Below, piece after piece: positions 1-5,849 of a stretch of 7,146 nucleotides of DNA. The notes under the pieces were generated by a model. That model did not search any database. It saw nothing but the letters and a program-made list of their open reading frames with translations, and was not told the DNA's origin. The stretch's first letter is position 1. The number at the start of each line of letters is the position of its first letter. The stretch spans positions 1 through 7,146 of the forward strand of contig CAYYZH010000220.1 in the NCBI GenBank assembly GCA_964475765.1. Reading direction: 5' to 3'. The stretch comes from Thermohalobaculum sp964475765. GTDB lineage: Bacteria > Pseudomonadota > Alphaproteobacteria > Rhodobacterales > Rhodobacteraceae. The position numbers were made by a program, and so were the translations under genes.

Positions 1-551
1 CGCGGTACTATAACTTGCCATTGCGTTCTTCTAATGCCTGTGCCGCGAACTGTCCGGACGCGCAGGCGGCGTGGGAAAGTGCATTCTCGCTTTGGGCCTG
101 TGTCTCGTCACACACCAACGTCGTCTATCACGCTGCGGGTTGGCTGGAGGGCGGTCTGTGTGCGTCCTATGAGAAGTTCGTGATGGACTGCGAGACGCTG
201 CAGCAAATCAACCGCTACATGAAGCCGGTGCCGGTGACCGAGGAGGACCTTGCCGTTGACGCCATTGCCGAGGTCGACGCGATGCCCGCCGCGCAGCGCC
301 ACTTCTTCGGCGCGCAGCACACGCAAGACCGCTACACCACCGCGTTCTATGCGCCGTTTCTGTCGAACTGGGACAATTATCAGGCTTGGGAAGCCGCGGG
401 CGCCGTCCAGACGCCGGAGCGCGCGAACAAGATGTGGAAACAGATTCTGGCCGAATTCGAAGCCCCGCCCATGGACGCCGCGATTGCCGAGGAACTCTCG
501 GCCTTTGTCGAGCGGCGCAAGGCCGAAGGCGGCGCGCCGACAGATTTCTGA
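1..551 (+). CDS. MttB-family (non-pyrrolysine) trimethylamine/betaine-type methyltransferase, 3' part only
   Basis: This is the C-terminal part of a corrinoid-dependent methyltransferase; the gene enters from the left edge, with the first whole codon at base 3. The 182 visible residues contain the family's conserved core: PDAQAAWESAFSLW (about 18-31), HAAGWLEGGL (43-52) followed by SYEKFVMD, then FFGAQHTQDRY (101-111) and a C-terminal ERANKMWKQIL helix (139-149). Family members run to about 500 residues, so roughly one third is present. The archaeal members that demethylate trimethylamine carry pyrrolysine at an in-frame TAG. No TAG occurs in the visible part, and bacterial relatives such as glycine betaine methyltransferase MtgB lack it. 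The reaction is probably transfer of a methyl group from a quaternary or tertiary amine to a corrinoid protein; the substrate is not readable. A TTG at base 15 in this frame is internal, not a start. The run NACAANC near the left end has two cysteines. Confidence 0.88.
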   Translation, partial: RYYNLPLRSSNACAANCPDAQAAWESAFSLWACVSSHTNVVYHAAGWLEGGLCASYEKFVMDCETLQQINRYMKPVPVTEEDLAVDAIAEVDAMPAAQRHFFGAQHTQDRYTTAFYAPFLSNWDNYQAWEAAGAVQTPERANKMWKQILAEFEAPPMDAAIAEELSAFVERRKAEGGAPTDF

Positions 552-574
552 TCAGGGTTTCTTCAGAGTATACT
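546..574 (+). promoter_or_regulatory. Candidate sigma70-like promoter for the dehydrogenase pair
   Basis: A TATACT hexamer at 569-574 matches the -10 consensus at five of six positions. It is preceded, with an ideal 17-bp spacer, by TTCTGA at 546-551, a weak -35 (three of six) that includes the methyltransferase stop codon. Transcription would begin near base 581, giving a leader of about 110 bases before the ATG at 694. This is pattern matching only. Confidence 0.35.
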
Positions 575-589
575 TGCAACCGTGGAGAA

Positions 590-608
590 CTTGCGAAAGT
601 GCCGCAAG
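590..608 (+). other. Inverted repeat in the leader of the alcohol dehydrogenase gene
   Basis: CTTGCG at 590-595 and CGCAAG at 603-608 form a perfect 6-bp dyad around a 7-base centre. The half-site core ACTTGC also occurs a little upstream at 572-577, just after the candidate -10 element. The position immediately downstream of a possible start of transcription would suit an operator. It could equally be a small RNA hairpin or chance. Confidence 0.25.
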
Positions 609-693
609 GTCAGTGGTGGAATCGTTGCCGTGCGGATGTATGCCCGCGGGAGAGGGCCGGAGCGGCCGCGAGGAATGAGTTGGCGAGGGTGAC

Positions 694-1869
694 ATGAAGA
701 GTTTTGACGCGGGGCGCGTGCCGCCCCTGACCTTTGGTGCCGGGCGTCTTGCCGAAGTGCCCGGAATTGTGCGTGGTCTGGCGAGCGATGACGGCCCGGT
801 TCTGGTCGTCGCGGATCGGCTACTTGTTGATCTTGGGCCGGCTGTCGATCTCGAGCGCGCGCTGAGCCAGGCCGGCATCGGGGTCGAGATGGCTGCCGAT
901 ATTGCGGGCGAACCCAAGGATGCGTTGGTCGATCAACTCGCGGACCGGGCGCGTACAAATGGCTGTAGTTCCGTGATCGGCTTGGGCGGTGGTGCGGCGA
1001 TGGATGCGGCTAAACTGGTGGCCTGTGTTGCAGGGAGCGATCAACCTGCCGTGCATTACGCGCTGTCGGCCAACCCGTACCCGGAGCGAACGCTGCCTGC
1101 GATTGCCATCCCTACGACGGCAGGCACGGGCTCCGAGGTGACGCGCACGGCGATTGTCTCCAACGCGGCCGGTGCCAAGCACTGGTACTGGTCCGAGGAT
1201 CTGATGTTTGTCCATGCGGTTCTCGATCCGGAACTGACACTGACCCTGCCGCCACATGTCACCGCCTGGACCGGCATTGATGCGGTGGCGCATGCGCTGG
1301 AGGCAGTCACATCGCGCAGTTCAAACGGCGCCGGACGGCTCTTTGGCCTGCAGGCGCTGGAGATGTTGGCACGAGGCTTGCCGCAAGCGGTGAACGATGG
1401 ATCGGACCTGGAGGCACGGGCGGAAGTGCTCTGGGCGTCGACCGTTGCTGGGCTCGCGCTCCACAACTGCAACACTCATATGGGTCACAACATCTCCCAC
1501 GCACTGGGCTCTCTGGCACCCGTGCATCACGGGCTGGCCACCGGCTTGGCGCTTGAAGTGACGCTACCGGACCTGGTCGCGCGGCCTGAAGGGCGGGAGA
1601 ACTATGCATTGGCGGCCGCTGCGCTTGGGGCGAGTGGCTATGCCAACTCGTTGCCCAAGGCGTTCTCCGATCTTCTGAACAAGATCGGCATCGCGTCTGC
1701 ATTGCCATCCGTCTGCAGTGGTGTCAGCGCAACTGATCTGGCCGCCGAGATGAAAGCGCCAGCCAATTTCGGCATGTCCCAGAATGCCGCCTGCGATCTC
1801 GGTGAGAGCGATCTCGATCGGTTCGCAGCGGCGATGCTGGATCTCCCCGCAGAGGAGATCGCCGCATGA
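694..1869 (+). CDS. Iron-containing (group III) alcohol dehydrogenase
   Basis: This 391-residue NAD(P)-dependent cytoplasmic oxidoreductase has the normal length for the family that includes FucO and maleylacetate reductase-like enzymes. The nucleotide-binding motif GGGAAMDAAK lies at 98-107, and IPTTAGTGSEVTRTA at 139-153 is the second cofactor/active-site signature. The metal site is intact: Asp196 and His200 in GIDAVAHALEA, His265 in MGHNISHALG and His279 in VHHGLA align with the iron ligands of FucO, and His269 matches its catalytic histidine. GAGGG at 685-689 sits 4 bases before the ATG, supporting this start. The stop overlaps the start of the next gene by four bases (ATGA), so the two are translationally coupled. 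An MttB-family gene lies 142 bp upstream in the same direction. The family is clear; the substrate is not, and could be an alcohol, an aldehyde or a short hydroxy acid such as 4-hydroxybutyrate. Confidence 0.93.
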   Translation: MKSFDAGRVPPLTFGAGRLAEVPGIVRGLASDDGPVLVVADRLLVDLGPAVDLERALSQAGIGVEMAADIAGEPKDALVDQLADRARTNGCSSVIGLGGGAAMDAAKLVACVAGSDQPAVHYALSANPYPERTLPAIAIPTTAGTGSEVTRTAIVSNAAGAKHWYWSEDLMFVHAVLDPELTLTLPPHVTAWTGIDAVAHALEAVTSRSSNGAGRLFGLQALEMLARGLPQAVNDGSDLEARAEVLWASTVAGLALHNCNTHMGHNISHALGSLAPVHHGLATGLALEVTLPDLVARPEGRENYALAAAALGASGYANSLPKAFSDLLNKIGIASALPSVCSGVSATDLAAEMKAPANFGMSQNAACDLGESDLDRFAAAMLDLPAEEIAA

Positions 1870-2831
1870 GCATCGGATCGGTTGGGTTTATCGGCCTCGG
1901 CAATGTTGGCGGCAAACTCGCGGGCTCGCTCCTGCGCAACGGATATGCGGTGACCGTGCGCGATCTCGATCGCACGGCAGCGGAGCCGTTTTTGGCTGAG
2001 GGCGCGCATTGGGCCGACAGCCCGGCTGAGATGGCCCGGGCCTGCGATCTTGTGATCACGTGTCTGCCTTCGCCCGCCGCATCTGCCGCGGTGATGGAAG
2101 GTGAGGATGGTATCCTGACAGCGTTGGGTCCGAGCAAGATCTGGGCCGAGATGTCGACCACGGATGAAGCGGAGGTCAAGCGGCTGGGTGCATTGGTCAC
2201 TGCCAAGGGCGCCGGGGTGATCGAATGTCCAGTTTCCGGCGGCTGCCACCGAGCGGCGACAGGCAACATTTCGATCTTCGCAGGCTGCACGCGCGAGACC
2301 TTCGATCGGATGCTACCGGTGCTGACGACGCTGGGACGACGGGTGCTGCACACCGGGGATCTTGGATCAGCATCGGTTCTGAAGGTCATGACCAATTACC
2401 TCGCCACAGCCAACCTGATCACGCTTTGTGAAGCGCTGACGGTCTCCAAGGCTGCCGGGATGGATCTGGCGACGACCTATGAGGCGATCCGGATTTCCTC
2501 GGGCAACTCGTTCGTGCACGAGACTGAAAGCCAGGTGATCCTGAACGGCTCTCGCGACATCAATTTCACCATGGATCTGGTGAGCAAGGATATCGGTCTC
2601 TTTCAGCAGGTTGCTGACCGAGCCGGGGTTCCGCTCGAGATCAATCCGAAGATGATCGAGATCTTTCGCGATGGCGAAGCGCGGTACGGTGGACGCGAGT
2701 TCTCGCCCAACATCATTCGGCGACTGGAAGAAGCAACAGGGCTGGACATTACTGCGTCAGGGTTCCCGGCAGAGATCGTCGATGATGAGCCGGAAGAGCC
2801 GGGCTATGAGGTGGTGCCGCGGCGCGGTTGA
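1866..2831 (+). CDS. NAD(P)-binding 3-hydroxyisobutyrate dehydrogenase / beta-hydroxyacid dehydrogenase family protein
   Basis: The protein has 321 residues and belongs to the beta-hydroxyacid dehydrogenases, which reversibly oxidise a 3-hydroxy acid to the semialdehyde or keto form. The N-terminal Rossmann motif is VGFIGLGNVGGKLAGSLLRNG (6-26). The substrate-binding signature CPVSGGCHRAATGNISIFAG lies at 121-140, the catalytic lysine is Lys173 in VLKVMTN with Asn177 beside it, and the cofactor-side LVSKDI lysine is at 241. The usual substrate-loop Asp is replaced by the pair Glu120-Cys121. It is somewhat longer than the typical 290-300 residues because of an acidic, proline-rich tail after about residue 300. 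GAGGAG at 1852-1857 lies 8 bases before the ATG, inside the previous gene, which it overlaps by ATGA. Coupling with an iron-dependent dehydrogenase suggests two successive redox steps on one substrate. The exact substrate (hydroxyisobutyrate, tartronate semialdehyde, 4-hydroxybutyrate or a sulfonate analogue) cannot be told. Confidence 0.9.
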   Translation: MSIGSVGFIGLGNVGGKLAGSLLRNGYAVTVRDLDRTAAEPFLAEGAHWADSPAEMARACDLVITCLPSPAASAAVMEGEDGILTALGPSKIWAEMSTTDEAEVKRLGALVTAKGAGVIECPVSGGCHRAATGNISIFAGCTRETFDRMLPVLTTLGRRVLHTGDLGSASVLKVMTNYLATANLITLCEALTVSKAAGMDLATTYEAIRISSGNSFVHETESQVILNGSRDINFTMDLVSKDIGLFQQVADRAGVPLEINPKMIEIFRDGEARYGGREFSPNIIRRLEEATGLDITASGFPAEIVDDEPEEPGYEVVPRRG

Positions 2832-2865
2832 GCCGCTGAGGACCGCCTGAGTTTCTCGGAACCAC

Positions 2866-2938
2866 GGCGGCCATGTCCTTAAACGGACGGCGAAGGCCTC
2901 GCCTTCTGCTGTGCAGACAAGCTGCCCAGATGGCCGCC
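2866..2938. other. 73-nt cloverleaf-like structured intergenic element
   Basis: A perfect 9-bp inverted repeat (GGCGGCCAT at 2866-2874, ATGGCCGCC at 2930-2938) encloses three smaller hairpins in order. These are GTCC/GGAC at 2875-2878 and 2885-2888 (loop TTAAAC), GAAGGC/GCCTTC at 2892-2897 and 2901-2906 (loop CTC), and GCAG/CTGC at 2913-2916 and 2922-2925. The whole would fold as a four-way junction on either strand. It is not a normal tRNA: the third arm lacks the TTCRA loop, and the middle loop has 3 bases instead of 7. It lies 35 bp after the reductase stop, so it may be a transcription end or 3' stabilising structure, a small RNA, or a dispersed palindromic repeat. I do not recognise the family. 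The base pairing is seen; any role is inference. Confidence 0.4.
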
Positions 2939-2948
2939 TGCGCCCCGT

Positions 2949-2976
2949 CGCTTGCGTAAGCGTTTGGTGTGTGTGT
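2949..2976 (+). terminator. Weak hairpin followed by T/GT-rich tract, possible terminator of the dehydrogenase operon
   Basis: CGCTT at 2949-2953 and AAGCG at 2958-2962 form a 5-bp stem with loop GCGT, followed by TTT and a run of five GT dinucleotides at 2967-2976. The stem is short and the tail is not a pure T-run, so this would be at best a weak intrinsic terminator. Confidence 0.25.
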
Positions 2977-3017
2977 TTGAAGGTCCAGGCCTTAATCTAG
3001 GTGAGCAACAGTCACTG

Positions 3018-3064
3018 GTTCGCAGACCCTGTAATGTTTTTCGAACAGGACCTCCTCTGAGGTC
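3018..3064 (+). promoter_or_regulatory. Two dyads in the pirin leader, possible operator/leader hairpin
   Basis: GTTCG at 3018-3022 is mirrored by CGAAC at 3042-3046. Directly after it, GACCTC (3049-3054) and GAGGTC (3059-3064) make a perfect 6-bp stem with loop CTCT, ending 42 bases before the pirin ATG. Both sit where an upstream control region would be expected. I could not place a convincing -35/-10 pair with correct spacing in this leader. Confidence 0.25.
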
Positions 3065-3106
3065 GGACATGGACTATCTATGCATTGAACACTTGAGGAG
3101 AGCGCC

Positions 3107-4042
3107 ATGAGCTGGAACCCGGCCCTTGATCCGCATTGCCCTACGGGTGATGCGGTGGATCGCATCGACACCCTGATCATTCCGCGTGCGCGCGACATCG
3201 GAGGGTTTGAAGTGCGCCGGGCGTTGCCCGCACCCAAGCGGCAGATGGTCGGTCCGTTCATCTTCTTTGACCAGATGGGACCGGCGGAATTGCTGCCAAC
3301 CCGGGGCCTCGATGTGCGCCCTCACCCGCATATCGGTCTCGCGACCATAAGCTATCTCTATCGCGGTCGGATGCATCATCGAGACAGCCTCGGCACTGAT
3401 CAGTGGATCGAGCCGGGGGCGGTCAACTGGATGGTCGCAGGGCAGGGCATCACCCACTCCGAGCGCACCGATGATGCGACGCAGGTCGATCCCATGTCGT
3501 TTTTCGGGATCCAGACCTGGGTCGCGCTGCCGGATGAGGCGGAGGACACCGCACCCCTGTTCGAGCATGTCAGCGCGGACCAGTTGCCCGTGATCGAAGG
3601 AGAGGGCAAGACCGTGCGCCTGATCCTTGGCCATGCCTATGGCGAGACGGCGCCGGTGCAGACCTTCTCGGACATGTTCTATGGCGATGTGACGCTGGAG
3701 GCGGGCGCAGCAATGCCGTTGCCGGACGACCACGAAGACCGAGGGATTTATGTCATCGACGGCAGTGTCGAGATCGCCGGGGACCGGTTCGAGCCGGGGC
3801 AGATGATGGTGTTCCGCCCGGGCGATCAGATCACCATCCGGGCAGCCACGGCGGCGCGTCTCCTGATGCTGGGTGGTGAGACATTGAACGGACCTCGCCA
3901 CATCTGGTGGAACTTTGTCGCCTCATCCAAGGACCGGATTGACGCGGCCAAGGAGGCATGGCGTGCCGGAGACTGGGCGCATGGCCGGTTTCAACTGCCG
4001 CCCGGAGATGCCGACGAGTTCATCCCGCTGCCGGAAAAGTGA
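3107..4042 (+). CDS. Pirin family protein (bicupin, putative quercetinase-like)
   Basis: The protein has 311 residues, normal for bacterial pirins, which are non-haem metal bicupins; some (E. coli YhhW, human pirin) show quercetin dioxygenase activity. The N-terminal cupin carries the whole signature: GPFIFFDQMGP (49-59), RPHPHIGLATISYLYRG (71-87), and VAGQGITHSER (110-120). The four metal ligands are His73, His75, His117 and Glu119, all present and matching the human pirin site. The C-terminal cupin follows from about 180 (FYGDVTLEAG, then IYVIDGSVEIAG and FRPGDQ), and IWWNFVASS (266-274) is the typical pirin C-terminal motif. GAGGAGA at 3095-3101, 5 bases before the ATG, supports the start. 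It heads a likely operon with the ABM-domain and hydrolase genes downstream, 67 and 74 bp apart. The natural substrate is unknown. Confidence 0.95.
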   Translation: MSWNPALDPHCPTGDAVDRIDTLIIPRARDIGGFEVRRALPAPKRQMVGPFIFFDQMGPAELLPTRGLDVRPHPHIGLATISYLYRGRMHHRDSLGTDQWIEPGAVNWMVAGQGITHSERTDDATQVDPMSFFGIQTWVALPDEAEDTAPLFEHVSADQLPVIEGEGKTVRLILGHAYGETAPVQTFSDMFYGDVTLEAGAAMPLPDDHEDRGIYVIDGSVEIAGDRFEPGQMMVFRPGDQITIRAATAARLLMLGGETLNGPRHIWWNFVASSKDRIDAAKEAWRAGDWAHGRFQLPPGDADEFIPLPEK

Positions 4043-4109
4043 TTGCGCCCTCGCCGGTGCTCGCGCAGGGTGTGCTGAACAAAAACACTGGCAACCGGGA
4101 GGGAATGAG

Positions 4110-4397
4110 ATGTCCGTGATGGTGGTTCTCACACTCAAGGCCAAGGACGATCAGTACGACATGCTGGTCCAGACCATGAAAGCAATCCTGCCGGACACGG
4201 CGGCCTATGCGGGGGCGGAGTTGATCTCGTGCGCCGCCGATGCCAGCGACAAGTCGGTGACGATCTGGGAGAAGTGGGATCAGATCGAAAGCCAGCAGGC
4301 CTATATGGGATGGCGCACCGAACGCGGCGATATCGAGAAGCTTGGCGGCCTTCTGCGCGAGCCGCCAAAGGTTGAGCAGTTCGAGCACGTCTTCTAG
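4110..4397 (+). CDS. Small antibiotic-biosynthesis-monooxygenase (ABM) domain protein
   Basis: The ATG at 4110 is preceded by GGGAGGGA (4097-4104) 5 bases upstream and gives a 95-residue protein. The same frame is open further upstream into the pirin gene, but that part reads as nonsense and has no comparable ribosome site. The sequence fits a single dimeric ferredoxin-like ABM domain: a first strand MSVMVVLTLKAK, a helix ending TMKAILPDT, a strand GAELISCAAD (35-44), then SVTIWEKWDQIESQQAYMGWR (49-69), the family's most typical motif, and a final strand VEQFEHVF. E. coli YgiN, a quinol monooxygenase of similar size, is the closest characterised type I can name. Such enzymes act without metal or flavin, usually on quinols or polycyclic aromatics. 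The domain is clear; the substrate is inferred only in the loosest sense. Confidence 0.88.
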   Translation: MSVMVVLTLKAKDDQYDMLVQTMKAILPDTAAYAGAELISCAADASDKSVTIWEKWDQIESQQAYMGWRTERGDIEKLGGLLREPPKVEQFEHVF

Positions 4398-4471
4398 GCG
4401 GCTCGCGACGGCTGCAGGGGTTGCCGGTCGGGCTGCTCTGCTTTAGGCGAAGCGGGTGAGGGAGTACGACA

Positions 4472-5293
4472 ATGCCCGCCTTGCCTGTGACGCTCAACAC
4501 CATCACCCATCATGTCGAAGGGGCCGAGGCCAATGCGCCTTTGGTCATCGCGCATGGCCTCTTTGGGTCTGCCCGAAACTTCAACACATTGGCCCGTAAA
4601 CTGGCCACCAACCGGTCGGTGATCATGGTGGATATGCGCAATCACGGCGAGAGCCCGTGGGATGACGATGCCAGCTATGCGGCGATGGCCTCCGATCTCG
4701 CGGTCCTGATTGAAACCGAATGCAGCGGGCGGGCCGTGGTGCTGGGCCATTCTATGGGCGGAAAGGCGACCATGGCTTTGGCTTTGACCCGGCCCGAGCT
4801 TGTCGCCGGAGCGATTGTGGCGGATATCGCGCCGGTCGCGTACACGCACAGCCATCTCGGGTTCGTGCAGTCGATGCGGGCGCTTGATCTCGCTAAGATT
4901 TCACGTCGGTCCGACGCCGATCCCTACCTTGCTCTGGCCATTCCTGAAGCGCCGCTCCGAGCCTTCATTCTGCAGAACCTCGTGATTGAGGAGGGCGTCG
5001 CGCGTTGGCGGCTGAACCTGAAGGCTCTGGAGGAGGGGATGGATGGGCTGACCGGCTGGCCCGCTGATCTCGATAGCGAGCGGTATACTGGGCCTGCGCT
5101 GTTTCTCTCAGGTGGCAACTCGACCTACATGACGCCAGAGTTCGAGCCAGAGGCCCAGAATCTCTTTCCCATGGCCGATTTTCAGGTGATCCCCGGGGCG
5201 GGGCACTGGCTCCATGCGGAAAAACCCGCTGAATTTCTCGCGTCGATTTCGTCTTGGCTGGGCTTGCTGGACGAGGGTGCGCTGGAGGCGTGA
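4472..5293 (+). CDS. Alpha/beta hydrolase, YbfF/ABHD11-type esterase
   Basis: The 273 residues have a complete alpha/beta-hydrolase fold and no signal peptide, so it is cytoplasmic. LVIAHGLFGSARNF (24-37) provides the oxyanion-hole HG motif, and VDMRNHGES (53-61) is the next conserved loop. The nucleophile elbow is LGHSMGG with Ser94. Asp118 in VADIAPV lies 24 residues after the serine, the same spacing as the catalytic Asp of ABHD11. The catalytic histidine is His245 in PGAGHWLHAEKP. RNHGES and DIAP(V) favour the YbfF/ABHD11 branch, which hydrolyses short acyl esters or acyl-CoA-like thioesters in vitro. GAGGGAG at 4458-4464 stands 7 bases before the ATG. It follows the ABM gene by 74 bp on the same strand and probably ends the pirin operon. 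The physiological substrate is not evident. Confidence 0.92.
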   Translation: MPALPVTLNTITHHVEGAEANAPLVIAHGLFGSARNFNTLARKLATNRSVIMVDMRNHGESPWDDDASYAAMASDLAVLIETECSGRAVVLGHSMGGKATMALALTRPELVAGAIVADIAPVAYTHSHLGFVQSMRALDLAKISRRSDADPYLALAIPEAPLRAFILQNLVIEEGVARWRLNLKALEEGMDGLTGWPADLDSERYTGPALFLSGGNSTYMTPEFEPEAQNLFPMADFQVIPGAGHWLHAEKPAEFLASISSWLGLLDEGALEA

Positions 5294-5328
5294 GCCTTGG
5301 GGTCGGTGCGTCCGGCGATCCACGAGGA

Positions 5329-5351
5329 GGTCCCGGGTCAGGCCCGGGACC
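5329..5351. repeat. Extragenic palindrome (REP-like), possible bidirectional terminator
   Basis: GGTCCCGGG at 5329-5337 and CCCGGGACC at 5343-5351 form a perfect 9-bp GC-rich stem with loop TCAGG, in the 97-bp gap between two convergent genes. Read on the minus strand it encodes VPGLTRDL, a peptide I know as the translation of a dispersed palindromic repeat in many alphaproteobacterial genomes. There is no T-run on either side. Its place between convergent stops makes a role in transcript ending or 3' protection reasonable but unproved. Confidence 0.6.
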
Positions 5352-5390
5352 GTGACAAACCGGGATCGGGGCGCCGTGAGATAACGGGGA

Positions 5391-5705
5391 TCAGGTGTCG
5401 TCTTCGTCGATAAGGGACGCTTCGGCTGCGACAGCGTCAGTGTGTAGCGATTTGACCCGAACGACATGGCTGGTGGAGGTCTTCCAATAGCGCGGATCCT
5501 CGGCGATCTCGGGTGGCAGCGCCTTGCGGTCAAAACTGCGGCGTGTCTGTTCGACCACCTCGACCTGATAGTCCTCACCCTGCGGTGCTCCGCCATCCGC
5601 GATCAGCTGCTCGCGCAATTCCGCCTCGCGGATCTTGAGTGCTTTGATCTCGGCACGCAGATGGCCAAGTTCGTCCGCGAGAGTGATGTTGCGCCGATCT
5701 TCCAT
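5391..5705 (-). CDS. Hypothetical protein with N-terminal coiled coil
   Basis: I do not recognise this 104-residue protein. Residues about 8-36 form an acidic/basic heptad-like helix (LADELGHLRAEIKALKIREAELREQL) that should be a short coiled coil. The middle carries a motif-like stretch, RRSFDRKALPPEIAEDPRYW (55-74), followed by VVRVK (81-85) and an acidic tail ending EDDT. It has no membrane span or signal peptide. The only ATG is at 5705-5703 and has no clear Shine-Dalgarno sequence. No GTG or TTG lies between it and the in-frame TGA at 5753-5751. It follows the small membrane ORF by 45 bases and the mutase by 140, so it may be read from the mutase transcript. Coding is supported by its amphipathic, non-random composition; function is unknown. 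Confidence 0.7.
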   Translation of the reverse strand: MEDRRNITLADELGHLRAEIKALKIREAELREQLIADGGAPQGEDYQVEVVEQTRRSFDRKALPPEIAEDPRYWKTSTSHVVRVKSLHTDAVAAEASLIDEDDT

Positions 5706-5750
5706 GCAGCGAGGATGTGCTGTTGCCCGCGTCCCTGCAAGGGGGGCGCA

Positions 5751-5849
5751 TCACTCACGCATCAGAAGCCCGGTGATGACGATCACGACAAAGAGGATCG
5801 CGCCGAGGATCTCATCCAGCGTAGGACGGCGCATTGGCGGTGCGTTCAC
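5751..5849 (-). CDS. Predicted 32-residue single-span membrane peptide
   Basis: A very short ORF lies directly after the mutase. From GTG at 5849-5847 it reads VNAPPMRRPTLDEILGAILF, then VVIVITGLLMRE and a TGA at 5753-5751. Residues about 14-30 are an unbroken hydrophobic helix of transmembrane length, bounded by RR...DE on one side and RE on the other. The GTG shares four bases (GTGA) with the mutase stop, and GAGG (minus strand, 5857-5854) lies 4 bases before it, which favours translational coupling. An internal ATG at 5834-5832 would give 27 residues but has no ribosome site. It could be a small membrane regulator or a component of an unknown complex. It may also be a chance ORF, since only its shape and position support it. 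Confidence 0.5.
   Translation of the reverse strand: MNAPPMRRPTLDEILGAILFVVIVITGLLMRE

Noticed and set aside
15..551. A complete 178-residue protein starting at the TTG at base 15.
   Set aside because: The frame is open to the left edge, and the sequence matches the interior and C-terminus of a much longer methyltransferase, so the start is outside the window.
655..667. GGCCG-GAG-CGGCC hairpin upstream of the alcohol dehydrogenase as a terminator.
   Set aside because: The 5-bp stem has no T-run and such short GC dyads are common at this base composition.
2866..2938. A tRNA gene, because of the 73-nt cloverleaf-like folding.
   Set aside because: No GGTTCRA T-loop, a 3-base middle loop and no recognisable anticodon; therefore listed only as a structured element.
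3074..3901. Long open frame on the minus strand opposite pirin (275 codons).
   Set aside because: It is a high-GC antisense shadow of an unmistakable pirin gene and has no recognisable domain.
3915..4109. N-terminal extension of the ABM protein, overlapping the end of pirin.
   Set aside because: The extension is a shadow of the pirin reading frame plus spacer. The ATG at 4110 has a strong ribosome site and starts exactly at the first strand of the domain.
5391..5849. The small membrane ORF and the 104-residue protein lie in the same minus-strand frame, separated by one TGA and 15 further sense codons, as if they were one readthrough or recoded protein.
   Set aside because: The linker is low-complexity (Ala/Pro/Arg/Cys), there is no sign of a recoding element, and the TGA context is not favourable. 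A shared frame has a one in three chance.
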